From Paludibacterium sp. (GTDB lineage: Bacteria > Pseudomonadota > Gammaproteobacteria > Burkholderiales > Chromobacteriaceae), in contig NZ_JAFAND010000133.1 of NCBI RefSeq assembly GCF_019232825.1, positions 35,243 through 99,242 of the forward strand: 64,000 bases of DNA, written 5' to 3'. The position numbers and the translations under genes are program-made. Positions 45,045 to 55,065 of the stretch are shown here, in pieces (position 1 is the stretch's first letter; every line of letters begins with the position of its first letter). The notes under the pieces were generated by a model that did not search any database, was not told the DNA's origin, and worked only from the letters and a program-made list of their open reading frames with translations.

Positions 45045-45251
45045 GATACTTTCATCTCTTCCTGACAACTTGGGCAGGCATCGGCCAATAGCGTAGGTTA
45101 TCAAGGATGTCCCTGAAATGCCACTTTGCGGTTAAGTTGTCCGACGGCACGCAATGGGATCAGCAACAGATGATATTCTTATGGAATGATCCTGCCACGG
45201 GGTATCGGCAGGCCCGGCAACGGTTTGAATGTGATCTTGGAACGACCGCCG

Positions 45252-47930
45252 ATGAAACCGCACTATCTGACCTCCCTGTTTTCTCCGCGCAACGTGGCCG
45301 TGGTCGGCGCGAGCGATACGCCAGGCTCGATCGGCCAGGCCGTGTTCGCCAACCTGCTGGCTGGTAATTTTCAGGGCAAGTTGTTTCCGGTCAATCTGAA
45401 TCATAAGGTGGTGGGGGGCGTTCAGGCCCAGCAATCGGTGCGTCAGATCGAGGCGCCTTTGGATTTGGCGGTGGTGACCACGGCGCTACGCACCTTGCCT
45501 GCCATTCTGCGTGATTGCGGCAAGAAAGGGGTCAAGGCGGTGCTGTTGGCGAAGGAGTTTGCCGACACCGAGCAGATGGAGCGCGAAATTCTGCACGAGG
45601 CGGTCAGTATTGCCCGTCATTACGGCATCCGCGTGCTGGGTCCGAACGTGCTGGGCCTGATGCGGCCGGTGGCTGGGTTCAATGCCAGCAATTACACGAG
45701 CAAGGTGCGTCCGGGCAATCTGGCGCTGGTGTCGCAGTCGAGCGCGCTGTGCACCGCGATGCTTGACTGGGCCGACAGCAAGGGTATCGGTTTTTCCAGC
45801 GTGGTGTCGGTCGGCGACGCGGTGGACGTCGATTTTGGCGAAATTCTCGATTATTTGGTCGCCGATAACTTTACCCAAAGTATTTTGTTGCACGTGCACC
45901 ACATTCATGACGCTCGCCGTTTTATGAGCGCGCTGCGGGCGGCTGCCCGTACCAAGCCGGTAGTGGTGATCAAATCCGGCCGTTATGAGAACGATGTCAG
46001 CGGGTTGACGCATTCCAGCAACCTCGTCGGCAGCGCCGACGTGTTCGAGGCGGCGCTATCCCGCGCCGGCGTGCTGCGGGTCGATACCATCGCCCAGCTG
46101 TTTACCGCCGCCAAGGTGCTGGCGGCCAATTTTCGAGTGCAGGGAAACCGCCTGGCGATCGTCACCAACGGTATCGGTCCTGGCGTCCTGGCCGCCGACA
46201 GCGTGGCGACCTATGGCGTGGAGCTGGCGCAGTTGACGGCCCCGACGCTGTCCCTGCTCAATCAGGTGCTGCCGCGCAATTGGTCCGGGGGGAATCCGCT
46301 CGACATTATCGGCGACGCGAGCCCCATGCGTTTTCGCACCGCGGTGAAGGCGTGTCTGGACGATGCCGCTGTCGATGGCGTGCTGGTGATTTTTACGCCG
46401 CAGGCCGGTACGGATCAATTAACCACGGCGCAACTGATGATCGGCCTGCAGCGCGAGTCGACCAAGCCGATTTTCCTGTCCTGGCTCGGCGAGGCCAAGG
46501 TGGCGGAAAGCCGCGAGCTGTTCAGCAAGGCGAAATGCGCGCACTTTCGTGCGCCGGAGTACGCCATCGAGGTTTTCCGCAACCTGGCCAACTATCACCA
46601 AAACCAGAAGCTGCTGCTACAGACGCCGGGGCCGTTGGAAGGCAAGCGCGAGGCGCCGGATGTGACCACCGCGCGCGCGGTGATCAATCTGGCACTGTCT
46701 GACGGCCGCAGCGTGCTGTCCGAGTTCGAGTCGAAGCAAGTGCTGGCGGCGTTTCACATTCCGGTCAATCAGGTGCTGCTGGCGCGCACCGAGGACGAGG
46801 CCGTCGGCTGTGCCGCCGAGATCGGCTATCCCGTGGTGTTGAAGATTGATTCGCCCGACATTTTCTATAAATCCGATGTGGGTGGCGTGGAGTTGAACAT
46901 CAACAACGAAGCGACGTTGCGCGCCGCCTTCGCGGGCATATTGGAACGCACGCACGCATTGCGGCCGGATGCGCGCATCGACGGCATTTCGGTGCAGCCG
47001 ATGCGCCGGCGCCGCTTTGCGCGCGAAACCATGGTCGGCGTGATGCATGACGCGCAGTTCGGCCCGGTGATTACCTTCGGTGCGGGCGGCATTGCCGTGG
47101 AGGTGATGAACGACCGGGCGTTGGCGCTGCCGCCGCTCAACGACTACCTCGTTAACCGCATGATCGACAAAACGCGCATCGGCAGGCTGTTGGGCGCCTT
47201 CAAAAACATGCCGCCGGTGGATCGCGACCAGTTGGCGCAGGCGCTGTTGCGCCTATCCGAGCTGGTGTGCGAGCTGCCGCAAGTGCGCGAGCTCGACATC
47301 AACCCGTTGGTGGCCGACGACCTAGGGGTGATTGCGCTGGATGCGCGCATCGTGGTTTCCGCGGTGCGGGAGGATCGCAAGCGTTATAGCCATATGTCGA
47401 TCATGCCGTACCCGACGCGCCAGATTCGCCATGCCGCGCTGCCTGACGGCACGCCGGTGACCATTCGCCCCGTTCGGCCGGAAGATGCCGACATGCAACA
47501 GGCATTCGTGCGCAATCTGTCGGAAGAGAGCCGCTACAACCGTTACATGTCGAGCATCAAGCAGCTGTCGCAAACGATGCTGGTGCGCTTTACGCAACTC
47601 GATTATGACCGCGAAATGGCGTTGGCCGTGGTGCGCGATGACGGCGCAGGCGGGGAGGAGCAACTGGCGGTGGCGCGCTTCATTACCGATCCGGACAACG
47701 AAGGTTGCGAATTCGCGCTGGAGGTGGCGGATCATTGGCAAGGCCATGGCATCGGCGCGATGTTGATGGACGCACTGTTTGCCGCCGCGCGGGAGCAGGG
47801 CCTGAAAATGATGCGCGGCGAGGTGTTGGCCAGCAATAAGGGAATGCTCAGACTGATGCGCAAGCTGGGTTTTGCCATCGAATCGCATCCGGAGGATCGC
47901 TCGCTGAACAATGTGACGCGGGCGCTGTAG
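45252..47930 (+). CDS. Pat-type protein acetyltransferase (acyl-CoA synthetase-like + GNAT)
   Basis: An 892-residue fusion like E. coli PatZ (YfiQ). Order: CoA-binding domain (SLFSPRNVAVVGASDTPGSIG, about 8-130), succinyl-CoA-ligase-like domain (about 150-450), ATP-grasp domain (about 485-700, with VLKIDSPDIFYKSDVGGVELN) and a C-terminal GNAT acetyltransferase (about 730-892, DGTPVTIRPVRPEDADMQ and HWQGHGIGAMLMDALF). It should acetylate lysines on metabolic enzymes such as acetyl-CoA synthetase. Whether the synthetase half is active is unclear; a His remains in LTHSSNLVGS. ATG at 45252 chosen from family starts. It is divergent from nadA. Confidence 0.9.
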   Translation: MKPHYLTSLFSPRNVAVVGASDTPGSIGQAVFANLLAGNFQGKLFPVNLNHKVVGGVQAQQSVRQIEAPLDLAVVTTALRTLPAILRDCGKKGVKAVLLAKEFADTEQMEREILHEAVSIARHYGIRVLGPNVLGLMRPVAGFNASNYTSKVRPGNLALVSQSSALCTAMLDWADSKGIGFSSVVSVGDAVDVDFGEILDYLVADNFTQSILLHVHHIHDARRFMSALRAAARTKPVVVIKSGRYENDVSGLTHSSNLVGSADVFEAALSRAGVLRVDTIAQLFTAAKVLAANFRVQGNRLAIVTNGIGPGVLAADSVATYGVELAQLTAPTLSLLNQVLPRNWSGGNPLDIIGDASPMRFRTAVKACLDDAAVDGVLVIFTPQAGTDQLTTAQLMIGLQRESTKPIFLSWLGEAKVAESRELFSKAKCAHFRAPEYAIEVFRNLANYHQNQKLLLQTPGPLEGKREAPDVTTARAVINLALSDGRSVLSEFESKQVLAAFHIPVNQVLLARTEDEAVGCAAEIGYPVVLKIDSPDIFYKSDVGGVELNINNEATLRAAFAGILERTHALRPDARIDGISVQPMRRRRFARETMVGVMHDAQFGPVITFGAGGIAVEVMNDRALALPPLNDYLVNRMIDKTRIGRLLGAFKNMPPVDRDQLAQALLRLSELVCELPQVRELDINPLVADDLGVIALDARIVVSAVREDRKRYSHMSIMPYPTRQIRHAALPDGTPVTIRPVRPEDADMQQAFVRNLSEESRYNRYMSSIKQLSQTMLVRFTQLDYDREMALAVVRDDGAGGEEQLAVARFITDPDNEGCEFALEVADHWQGHGIGAMLMDALFAAAREQGLKMMRGEVLASNKGMLRLMRKLGFAIESHPEDRSLNNVTRAL

Positions 47931-47994
47931 AGGGGGGCGGCGGGGTTTTTTGGCCTTCGAAGCCGCCTTTTATTGGCCTTGACGGAATAAGCGC

Positions 47995-48024
47995 TTGCCA
48001 GATAAGGGAAAACTGACCTAGAAT
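47995..48024 (+). promoter_or_regulatory. promoter of rpsP-rimM-trmD-rplS
   Basis: TTGCCA (47995-48000) and TAGAAT (48019-48024) with an 18-base spacer, 43 bases before the rpsP ATG. Confidence 0.6.
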
Positions 48025-48067
48025 CATGGGCTTTTCTATAGATCCGTTTTCTTAAGGACAATCGACA

Positions 48068-48313
48068 ATGGTAGTCATTCGTTTGGCTCGTGGCGGCTCC
48101 AAGAACCGTCCGTTCTACAATATCGTTGTGACCGATTCCCGTAATCGTCGCGACGGTCGCTTCATCGAGCGTCTGGGCTTCTACAACCCGGTTGCCAACG
48201 AGAAGGAAGAACGCGCGCGTTTCACCATGGACCGCGTTAACTACTGGATCGGCGTTGGCGCGCAAGTGTCCGATTGCGTGGCCCGTCTGTTGAAGGAACA
48301 GGCAGCCGCCTGA
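48068..48313 (+). CDS. rpsP: 30S ribosomal protein S16
   Basis: An 81-residue S16 with the signature [21 protein letters not shown] and [14 protein letters not shown]. It is first in the conserved rpsP-rimM-trmD-rplS operon. TTAAGGA stands 11 bases before the ATG. Confidence 0.99.
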   Translation: MVVIRLARGGSKNRPFYNIVVTDSRNRRDGRFIERLGFYNPVANEKEERARFTMDRVNYWIGVGAQVSDCVARLLKEQAAA

Positions 48314-48348
48314 TCGATCTCCTCGTCCCGAATACGGAAGCAGGGCGC

Positions 48349-48855
48349 ATGCGCGACAACGAACTGGTCATCATGGGTTTTGTGCGCGGCGCCTTCGGCG
48401 TGCGTGGCGCCATCAAGGTGCATGCCGATACCGAATTCGTCGACAGCCTGTTCGACTACCCGGTGTGGTGGTTGGGCAGGGAAGGCGACTGGAAGCCGTA
48501 TCAGTTCGTCCAAGGGCAAGTTCAGCCCAAGGCGTTGGTCGCGCAGTTGGAAGGCGTGTCGGACCGCGACGTGGCGGAAGCCATGCGCGGCATGCAGATC
48601 GCCGTGCCGCGCGCGGAGCTTCCGGATACCGAGGAAGATGAGTTTTACTGGAGCGACCTGATCGGGCTCTCGGTGGAGAACCTGCAGGGTGAGGCGTTCG
48701 GCAGTGTGGCGGAATTGATGGAAACCGGCGCCAATGACGTGCTGGTGGTGGACGACGGCCCGACACGCCGTCTGATTCCATTTGTGGATGCGGTGATCAC
48801 GCATGTCGATCTCGATGCCAAGCGCATCGTGGTCGATTGGGGCGCCGACTACTGA
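48349..48855 (+). CDS. rimM: ribosome maturation factor RimM
   Basis: A 168-residue RimM that helps assemble the 30S head near S19. The N-terminal barrel starts [23 protein letters not shown] and the C-terminal PRC-barrel contains [15 protein letters not shown] and [14 protein letters not shown]. The ATG at 48349 follows GCAGGG; an in-frame start at 48274 would lie within rpsP. Its TGA overlaps the trmD ATG by one base. Confidence 0.97.
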   Translation: MRDNELVIMGFVRGAFGVRGAIKVHADTEFVDSLFDYPVWWLGREGDWKPYQFVQGQVQPKALVAQLEGVSDRDVAEAMRGMQIAVPRAELPDTEEDEFYWSDLIGLSVENLQGEAFGSVAELMETGANDVLVVDDGPTRRLIPFVDAVITHVDLDAKRIVVDWGADY

Positions 48856-49622
48856 TGCTGATCGACGCCATCACGCTGTTTCCTGAAATGTTCGACGCGG
48901 TTTGCGCCAGCGGCATCACCAGCCGCGCGCTGCAGCAGCGCATCTGGGCGTTCCAGGCGTGGAATCCGAGGGATTTCACCGAAGACAACTACCGCCGTGT
49001 GGACGATCGTCCTTACGGCGGCGGTCCGGGTATGGTGATGTTGCCCGAGCCGTTGGAAAAAACGATCGAAGCCGCGCGTGCGCGGCAAAAGGCGCTTGGG
49101 GTCGACGGTCATGTCGTCTACCTGTCGCCGCAGGGGCGTCGGCTGGACCATGAAAAAGTGGTCGAATTGGCCGCGCGACCCGGGGTGATTTTGCTGTGCG
49201 GGCGCTATGAAGGGATTGACGAGCGGTTGATCTCGCGTCAGGTCGATGAGGAATTGTCGATCGGCGATTATGTGCTCTCCGGCGGAGAGCTGCCGGCGAT
49301 GGTGCTGATCGATTCGCTGGTGCGCTTGTTGCCAGGGGCGCTCAACGACGCGCAGTCGGCGGATGAGGATTCCTTCGCCACCGGCCTGTTGGATTGCCCG
49401 CACTATACCCGGCCGGAAGAATACCAGGGCATGCGCGTACCGGACGTTTTATTGTCCGGCAATCATGCTCTGATTGCCGCTTGGCGGCTTAAGCAGGCGC
49501 TTGGCAGAACGTGGCTTCGCCGCCCCGATCTGCTGGCGGCCCGCAAATTATCAAAACAGGAGTCTCGGCTGCTGGCTGAGTATCAGCAGGAACAAGCCTC
49601 CGCAAAAACTCAGGAGTTGTAA
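48855..49622 (+). CDS. trmD: tRNA (guanine-N1-)-methyltransferase
   Basis: A 255-residue SPOUT methyltransferase that makes m1G37 in tRNAs and prevents +1 frameshifts. It has the knot motifs [31 protein letters not shown] and [27 protein letters not shown], and the DSF motif ([18 protein letters not shown]). The start is fixed by the one-base overlap with rimM (TGATG) and by the family start [13 protein letters not shown]. Confidence 0.98.
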   Translation: MLIDAITLFPEMFDAVCASGITSRALQQRIWAFQAWNPRDFTEDNYRRVDDRPYGGGPGMVMLPEPLEKTIEAARARQKALGVDGHVVYLSPQGRRLDHEKVVELAARPGVILLCGRYEGIDERLISRQVDEELSIGDYVLSGGELPAMVLIDSLVRLLPGALNDAQSADEDSFATGLLDCPHYTRPEEYQGMRVPDVLLSGNHALIAAWRLKQALGRTWLRRPDLLAARKLSKQESRLLAEYQQEQASAKTQEL

Positions 49623-49623
49623 C

Positions 49624-49992
49624 ATGGATCTGATCCAAATTCTGGAGCAAGAAGAAATCGCCCGCCAGGGCAAGACCATCCCGGCCTTTGCGCCCGGCGA
49701 CACCGTCGTCGTGCAAGTGAAGGTAAAGGAAGGCAACCGTGAACGTCTGCAGGCTTACGAAGGCGTTGTGATCGCCAAGAAGAACCGTGGCCTGAACAGC
49801 TCGTTCATCGTGCGCAAGATCTCCGCCGGCGAAGGCGTTGAGCGTACCTTCCAAACCTACTCGCCGCTGGTTGCTTCCATCGAAGTGAAGCGCCGTGGTG
49901 ACGTGCGTCGCGCCAAGCTGTACTTCCTGCGTGGTCGTACCGGCAAGTCCGCACGTATCAAGGAAAAGCTGTCGTTCAAGAAAGAAGCGTAA
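49624..49992 (+). CDS. rplS: 50S ribosomal protein L19
   Basis: A 122-residue L19 starting [20 protein letters not shown] with [26 protein letters not shown] and the C-terminal [15 protein letters not shown]. It starts one base after the trmD stop (TAACATG) and closes the operon. In-frame codons upstream run through trmD. Confidence 0.99.
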   Translation: MDLIQILEQEEIARQGKTIPAFAPGDTVVVQVKVKEGNRERLQAYEGVVIAKKNRGLNSSFIVRKISAGEGVERTFQTYSPLVASIEVKRRGDVRRAKLYFLRGRTGKSARIKEKLSFKKEA

Positions 49993-50015
49993 CCACTCGC
50001 TTTTTCGCTATGATG

Positions 50016-50045
50016 AAGCGCAAGGCTCTGCCTTGCGCTTTTTTT
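50016..50045 (+). terminator. terminator of the rpsP operon
   Basis: AAGCGCAAGGC (50016-50026) pairs with GCCTTGCGCTT (50030-50040) around TCT, followed by a T run. Confidence 0.92.
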
Positions 50046-50066
50046 CTGCCCGAGGGGAGAGGTGTC

Positions 50067-50534
50067 ATGCACCAGCCTGTCGTCATTTCCGCGCCGTTTG
50101 GCTGTCTGGGTATCGAAACGTCGGGTGCGGCGCTGGAATCGATTCATTTCCTGCCCGCCGGCACGCCGTTGTCGCCGCCCAAGCCGGGGAGCCTGGCTGC
50201 GGAAGCGGCGCACCAGCTGGACGCGTGGCTGATCGATCCCCGCTTCGAGTTTACGTTGCCCTTGCACATCAAGGGCAGCGATTTTCAGCGCCGGGTTTGG
50301 CTACGTATCGCCGGCATTCCCATGGGGCAGACACTGACTTATGGCGATATGGCCCGAGAACTCGGGTCGGTCGCGCGCGCCGTCGGCGGCGCTTGCGGGC
50401 GCAACCCTTTGCCGATCATCGTTCCCTGTCATCGCGTCGTGGCGGCGGCGGGGCTTGGCGGCTTCAACCGGTCGACCGGACGCCAAACGCTCAGCATCAA
50501 GGAGTGGCTACTCGCGCATGAACGACGTCGCTGA
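50067..50534 (+). CDS. ogt: methylated-DNA-protein cysteine methyltransferase
   Basis: A 155-residue suicide repair protein that takes the alkyl group from O6-alkylguanine. The acceptor cysteine is in PIIVPCHRVV near residue 118, with the DNA-binding segment IPMGQTLTYGDMARELGS before it. The N-terminal domain is Ogt-like and there is no Ada domain. GAGGGGAGAGG precedes the ATG at 50067; an earlier in-frame ATG lies inside the rplS terminator. xerD overlaps its end by 17 bases. Confidence 0.93.
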   Translation: MHQPVVISAPFGCLGIETSGAALESIHFLPAGTPLSPPKPGSLAAEAAHQLDAWLIDPRFEFTLPLHIKGSDFQRRVWLRIAGIPMGQTLTYGDMARELGSVARAVGGACGRNPLPIIVPCHRVVAAAGLGGFNRSTGRQTLSIKEWLLAHERRR

Positions 50535-51405
50535 TGTCATCGACCCCTTTCTTGATCACCTCTGGCTGAACGACGGTCTGTCACGCAACACGCTGGCGGC
50601 GTATCGACGCGACCTGAACAAACTGGCCGACCGGTTGCATCAAGTCGGCGGCTCGTTGGCCGCGGCCGACGGCAGCATGCTGGAGTCGGCGCTACTGTTG
50701 TGCGCGGATCGCGAAAAGCCGGCCACGAGGGCGCGGTTGCTGAGCGCCGCCAAGCGCTTCTACCAGTATCAGTTGCAATGCGGTCTGCGGCAGGACGACC
50801 CGGTTGCTAGAATGGCCACTCCCAAGCTCGGATTGCGGTTGCCGAAGACCTTGTCCGAAGCGCACGTCGAAGCATTGTTGGCGGCGCCGGATATTGGCAC
50901 CTTGCAAGGATTGCGCGACCGTTGCCTGTTTGAGGTGTTGTACGCCACGGGTTTACGCGTATCCGAGCTCGTCGGGCTGACGCTGCAGCAGATCGATCTG
51001 ACGAGTGGGGTGCTCAAGACGGTGGGGAAGGGCAACAAAGAGCGCCTGGTGCCGTTGGGCGAGATCGCCGTCGATTGGCTGCAGCGTTACTTGAGCCAGG
51101 TGCGGCCGCATCTGTTGACTGGCGTGCAGAGCGACGCGGTGTTTATTACGCGTCTCAAGGGGCCGATGACGCGGCAGATGGCCTGGTATCTGATCACCCG
51201 CTATGCCGCGCGGCAGGGCTTGCCCAAGCTCAGCCCGCACACGTTGCGCCACGCGTTCGCCACCCATTTGGTGAATCATGGCGCCGATCTTCGCGTGGTG
51301 CAGCTGCTGCTGGGGCATGCCGACATCTCCACGACGCAGATCTATACGCACGTTGCGCGCGAGCGCTTGCAGCAACTCCACGCCCAGCATCATCCCCGCG
51401 GCTGA
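50518..51405 (+). CDS. xerD: site-specific tyrosine recombinase XerD
   Basis: A 295-residue recombinase that, with XerC, resolves chromosome dimers at dif. The SAM-like N-terminal domain (FLDHLWLNDGLSRNTLAAYRRDL) is followed by the catalytic domain with Arg in YATGLRVSELVGL, Lys in GKGNKERLVPLG, HxxR in SPHTLRHAFATHL and the His/Tyr pair in LLGHADISTTQIYTHV. Length and motifs fit the housekeeping enzyme, not a phage integrase. It overlaps ogt by 17 bases; AAGGAG lies 13 bases before the ATG. Confidence 0.93.
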   Translation: MNDVADVIDPFLDHLWLNDGLSRNTLAAYRRDLNKLADRLHQVGGSLAAADGSMLESALLLCADREKPATRARLLSAAKRFYQYQLQCGLRQDDPVARMATPKLGLRLPKTLSEAHVEALLAAPDIGTLQGLRDRCLFEVLYATGLRVSELVGLTLQQIDLTSGVLKTVGKGNKERLVPLGEIAVDWLQRYLSQVRPHLLTGVQSDAVFITRLKGPMTRQMAWYLITRYAARQGLPKLSPHTLRHAFATHLVNHGADLRVVQLLLGHADISTTQIYTHVARERLQQLHAQHHPRG

Positions 51406-51457
51406 AAAAAAACCGGGCGGCATCATCGCCGACCGGTTCTGTGGGAAACGCCGCTGG

Positions 51458-53734
51458 TCAGAGCGCTTCTTCAGCCAGTTTTTCTTCCTTGAATTGCAAC
51501 TCCACTTTGCCTTCCGCGTTGACCGTCACCGTCACCTCGCCGCCGTCCGCCAACCGCCCGAACAGCAACTCGTCGGCCAGCGCCTTGCGGATGGTGTCCT
51601 GAATGAGGCGCGCCATCGGGCGGGCGCCCATTTGCGGGTCGAAGCCATTTTTGGCCAAATGGCTGCGCAGCTCGTCGGTGAAGTGAATGTCGACGTGCTT
51701 GTCGGCGAGTTGATGCTCGAGCTGCATCAAGAACTTGTCCACCACCTGCAGGATGATCTGTTCGTCCAACGTCGAGAACGAGATGATGGCGTCCAGACGA
51801 TTGCGGAATTCGGGGCTGAACAGGCGTTTGATATCGGCCATTTCGTCGCCGATCGCGCGCTCGTTGGTGAAGCCCATGCTCGGCTTGGACAACGACTCGG
51901 CCCCCGCGTTGGTGGTCATGATCAGGATCACGTTGCGGAAATCCGCCTTGCGCCCGTTGTTATCGGTGAGCGTGCCATGATCCATGACCTGCAGCAGCAC
52001 GTTGTAGATATCGGGGTGCGCTTTCTCGATTTCGTCGAGCAGCAGAACCGAATACGGGTGCTTGGTGATGCCCTCGGTCAACTGACCTCCCTGTTCGAAG
52101 CCGACATATCCAGGCGGCGCGCCGATCAAGCGGGACACGGCATGGCGTTCCATGTATTCGGACATGTCGAAACGCACGAGCTCGACGCCTAGTGCGTACG
52201 CGAGCTGCCGCGCCACCTCGGTTTTGCCTACCCCGGTCGGGCCGGAGAACAGGAACGAGCCGATCGGCTTTTGCGGATTGCCAAGACCCGAGCGCGACAT
52301 TTTGATGGCCGTGGCCAACGCGTCGATGGCCTTGTCCTGGCCGAACACCACGTTCTTCAGATCGCGATCGAGGTTGCGTAGCACGTTCTTATCGCTGCTG
52401 GAGACGGTTTTGGCCGGAATGCGCGCAATCTTGGCGACAATTTCCTCGATCTCAGACTTGTTGATGACTTTTTTCTGGCGCGATTTCGGCAAAATCTTTT
52501 GTGCCGCGCCCGCTTCGTCGATGACGTCGATCGCCTTGTCCGGCAAGTGGCGGTCATTGATGTAGCGCGCCGATAGCTCGGCGGCGGTCGCCAGCGCGCC
52601 GACCGTGTAGCGAACGCCGTGGTGCGATTCGAAGCGCGACTTCAACCCCTTGAGGATTTCCACGGTCTGTTCCACGGTCGGCTCGACAATGTCGATCTTT
52701 TGGAAGCGACGGGACAGGGCATTGTCCTTTTCGAAGATGCCGCGGAATTCGTTGTACGTCGTGGCGCCGATGCAGCGCAGGTTGCCATTGGACAACGCCG
52801 GCTTGAGCAGGTTGGAGGCATCCAGCGTGCCGCCCGAGGCCGCGCCCGCGCCGATCAGCGTATGGATCTCGTCGATGAACAGAATGGCGTGCGGGTCGTC
52901 GGTCAATTGCTTGATCACCGCCTTCAGACGTTGTTCGAAGTCGCCGCGATACTTGGTGCCGGCCAACAGCGCGCCCATGTCGAGCGCATAGACCGTCGCG
53001 CCCTCCAGCACTTCAGGCACTTCCTTGTTGACGATGCGGCGCGCAAGTCCCTCGGCAATGGCGGTTTTGCCGACGCCCGCCTCTCCCACCAGCAGCGGGT
53101 TGTTCTTGCGGCGGCGGCACAACGTTTGCACCGTGCGCTCCAACTCCTGTTCGCGCCCGATCAGGGGGTCGATTTTACCGTCACGCGCCAGGGTGTTGAG
53201 GTTGAGCGTGTAGTTCTCCAGCGCGCCGCCACTCGGCGCGCTTTGCTCTTCGCCATCCGCCTCGGAGCCCTCGCGCGATTCCGACGGCTGCTGCGGCGAG
53301 CGCTGCTTGGTGATGCCGTGCGAAATGTAATTCACGACGTCCAGGCGCGAAATGCCCTGCTGATGCAGGTAGTAGACGGCATGGGAGTCCTTCTCGCCGA
53401 AAATGGCGACGAGGATGTTGGCGCCGGTGACCTCTTTTTTGCCCGAGGACTGCACATGCAGAATGGCGCGCTGGATCACGCGTTGGAAGCCCAGTGTCGG
53501 CTGGGTTTCCACCTCGGTCTCTCCCGGTACGGTCGGGGTGTGTTCGTCGATGAAATCAGTCAGCTGTTTCTTCAGTTGGTCGAGATTGGCTCCGCACGCC
53601 CGCAGCACGTCGGCGGCGGAGGGATTGTCAATCATGGCCAGCAGCAGGTGTTCTACGCTGATGAATTCATGCCGTTTGCGTCTGGCATCCATAAATGCCA
53701 TATGCAGGCTCACTTCAAGCTCTTGGGCAATCAT
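51458..53734 (-). CDS. clpA: ATP-dependent Clp protease ATP-binding subunit ClpA
   Basis: A 758-residue AAA+ unfoldase that feeds substrates to ClpP. The N-domain ([24 protein letters not shown] onward, about 1-145) binds ClpS. The two ATPase modules have Walker A sites [15 protein letters not shown] and [15 protein letters not shown]. No ClpB-type middle coiled coil is present. The ATG at 53734, seven bases after GGAGG, gives the family start and overlaps the clpS stop by one base (TGATG). Confidence 0.97.
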   Translation of the reverse strand: MIAQELEVSLHMAFMDARRKRHEFISVEHLLLAMIDNPSAADVLRACGANLDQLKKQLTDFIDEHTPTVPGETEVETQPTLGFQRVIQRAILHVQSSGKKEVTGANILVAIFGEKDSHAVYYLHQQGISRLDVVNYISHGITKQRSPQQPSESREGSEADGEEQSAPSGGALENYTLNLNTLARDGKIDPLIGREQELERTVQTLCRRRKNNPLLVGEAGVGKTAIAEGLARRIVNKEVPEVLEGATVYALDMGALLAGTKYRGDFEQRLKAVIKQLTDDPHAILFIDEIHTLIGAGAASGGTLDASNLLKPALSNGNLRCIGATTYNEFRGIFEKDNALSRRFQKIDIVEPTVEQTVEILKGLKSRFESHHGVRYTVGALATAAELSARYINDRHLPDKAIDVIDEAGAAQKILPKSRQKKVINKSEIEEIVAKIARIPAKTVSSSDKNVLRNLDRDLKNVVFGQDKAIDALATAIKMSRSGLGNPQKPIGSFLFSGPTGVGKTEVARQLAYALGVELVRFDMSEYMERHAVSRLIGAPPGYVGFEQGGQLTEGITKHPYSVLLLDEIEKAHPDIYNVLLQVMDHGTLTDNNGRKADFRNVILIMTTNAGAESLSKPSMGFTNERAIGDEMADIKRLFSPEFRNRLDAIISFSTLDEQIILQVVDKFLMQLEHQLADKHVDIHFTDELRSHLAKNGFDPQMGARPMARLIQDTIRKALADELLFGRLADGGEVTVTVNAEGKVELQFKEEKLAEEAL

Positions 53735-54042
53735 CAGTTTTCCTCCATCACGCATTGGAGCGGATGCTGATGCACTCGGGAAAAGTGCAACACCTGCTCA
53801 ACCTTTGTTGCAGCCACATCTTTGGTATAAATGCCACACACGCCATGGCCTTGCGTATGCACCTGAAGCATGATTCTCGTTGCCTGCTCCCGGTCCTTGT
53901 GAAAGAACTGTTGCAGGATCTGCACCACAAAATCCATCGGTGTGTAATCGTCATTCAATAACAACACCTTATACATAGGTGGCGGGGTCGTGCGCACTGT
54001 TGATGCCTGGTTCTCGGCATCTTCCTTGTACTGCGTTGACAT
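53734..54042 (-). CDS. clpS: ClpS adaptor for N-end-rule substrates
   Basis: A 102-residue adaptor with a flexible N-terminus and the core [23 protein letters not shown], whose Asn-Asp pair forms the N-degron pocket; the [11 protein letters not shown] strand follows. It delivers proteins with destabilising N-termini to ClpAP. It lies just upstream of clpA with overlapping stop/start. ATG at 54042 used; an in-frame TTG lies five codons upstream. Confidence 0.96.
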   Translation of the reverse strand: MSTQYKEDAENQASTVRTTPPPMYKVLLLNDDYTPMDFVVQILQQFFHKDREQATRIMLQVHTQGHGVCGIYTKDVAATKVEQVLHFSRVHQHPLQCVMEEN

Positions 54043-54249
54043 GTGGGCTTTCGGCAAAAACGCTGCTTACTACAATTTTGGTTCCAGTCGGAATTTTTTC
54101 AAGTGCATTCAAATCGATTACTTATGACTTGACGCTGTTGCAATGGTTGCGTAGAAATGCACACAGGTGCTTGGCTTAATTGGATTGCATGAGAATACGT
54201 TAAGCTTTTGTTGTTCGGCCTCACCAGCCTGTTTATGCAAGGACGTGAA

Positions 54250-54453
54250 ATGGCAACTGGTATCGTCAAATGGTTCAACGACGCTAAGGGCTTCGGCTTC
54301 ATCACCCCGGACGAAGGCGGTGAGGATCTGTTCGCTCACTTTTCGGCCATCAACATGCAAGGCTTCAAGTCCCTGAAGGAAGGGCAACGTGTGAGCTTTG
54401 ACATCGTGAATGGTCCGAAGGGCAAGCAAGCGTCTAACATCCAGTCTGTTTAA
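54250..54453 (+). CDS. cspA: CspA-family cold-shock protein
   Basis: A 67-residue single-domain RNA chaperone with both RNP motifs, KGFGFI and [14 protein letters not shown] stands seven bases before the ATG. The divergent gap to clpS is 207 bases, so a structured 5' leader like that of other csp genes is possible, but I could not identify a thermosensor fold by eye. A strong terminator follows. Confidence 0.97.
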   Translation: MATGIVKWFNDAKGFGFITPDEGGEDLFAHFSAINMQGFKSLKEGQRVSFDIVNGPKGKQASNIQSV

Positions 54454-54507
54454 CCTCTTAGTACAGGTTTAGGGAGGGTCGAGCCAAATCGACCACTGGA
54501 TTTCGAT

Positions 54508-54536
54508 AAACCCGCCTATGGCGGGTTTTTTCTTTT
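54508..54536 (+). terminator. terminator of cspA
   Basis: AAACCCGCC (54508-54516) pairs with GGCGGGTTT (54520-54528) around TAT, followed by T-rich sequence. Confidence 0.92.
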
Positions 54537-55065
54537 TTCCGTCTCTTATTTTTCCTACGCGCAATACAGTTTTGCGACGTCCATTTCCTTTCCTGCGTCC
54601 ACGGGGCAGTGTGTGACCATATCATGTCGATGGCATGGCGTGCTGGCGTCTTGTTTGATCGGCAAAGACCATTATTTGCCCATGGTCATCAACGGCCATT
54701 GTCTTTAAATCCATGTAAAACAAAGTGTTGCCGGTTGTTTGCGCTTGGGCATTGCATGGCGTCTTTTTTCATTCTGCGCGGTGCTAATGAAGGCAAACTG
54801 AAGCTCCCTTGAGGCTGGTGGGGTAAGTTCCTCTTAATTAGAGATTCATTATTAATTTATTTTCTGTTTTTCTGACTCGTCCTACACTTGCCTCGTGCTC
54901 AAGGAAGCACCTCTCGAATGAAAACAATATGCCGGTTGGCCCTCTGTGGATGGCCGCCGCCTGAGCAGCTTGATCTCGTTCATGAGAAAACACAGAAAAG
55001 GCGCAGGCCGGACAGCGCGTTCATGCCGGCACTGACAAGCCTAAACCCTGAGGTACTTGAAGACT
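54537..55065 (+). promoter_or_regulatory. long upstream region of cadBA
   Basis: About 530 bases without a credible gene. The first 300 bases hold no feature I can support. CTACACTT at 54882-54889 matches the sigma-S-type extended -10 (CTATACTT) in seven of eight places and follows an AT-rich stretch. A small hairpin GTGCT/AGCAC (54895-54910) would sit at the start of a leader of about 170 bases. No CadC gene or recognised CadC site is visible. Confidence 0.45.

Noticed and set aside
50518..51405. Tyrosine recombinase as sign of a prophage or integron
   Set aside because: Length and motifs fit housekeeping XerD, and the neighbours are all core genes.
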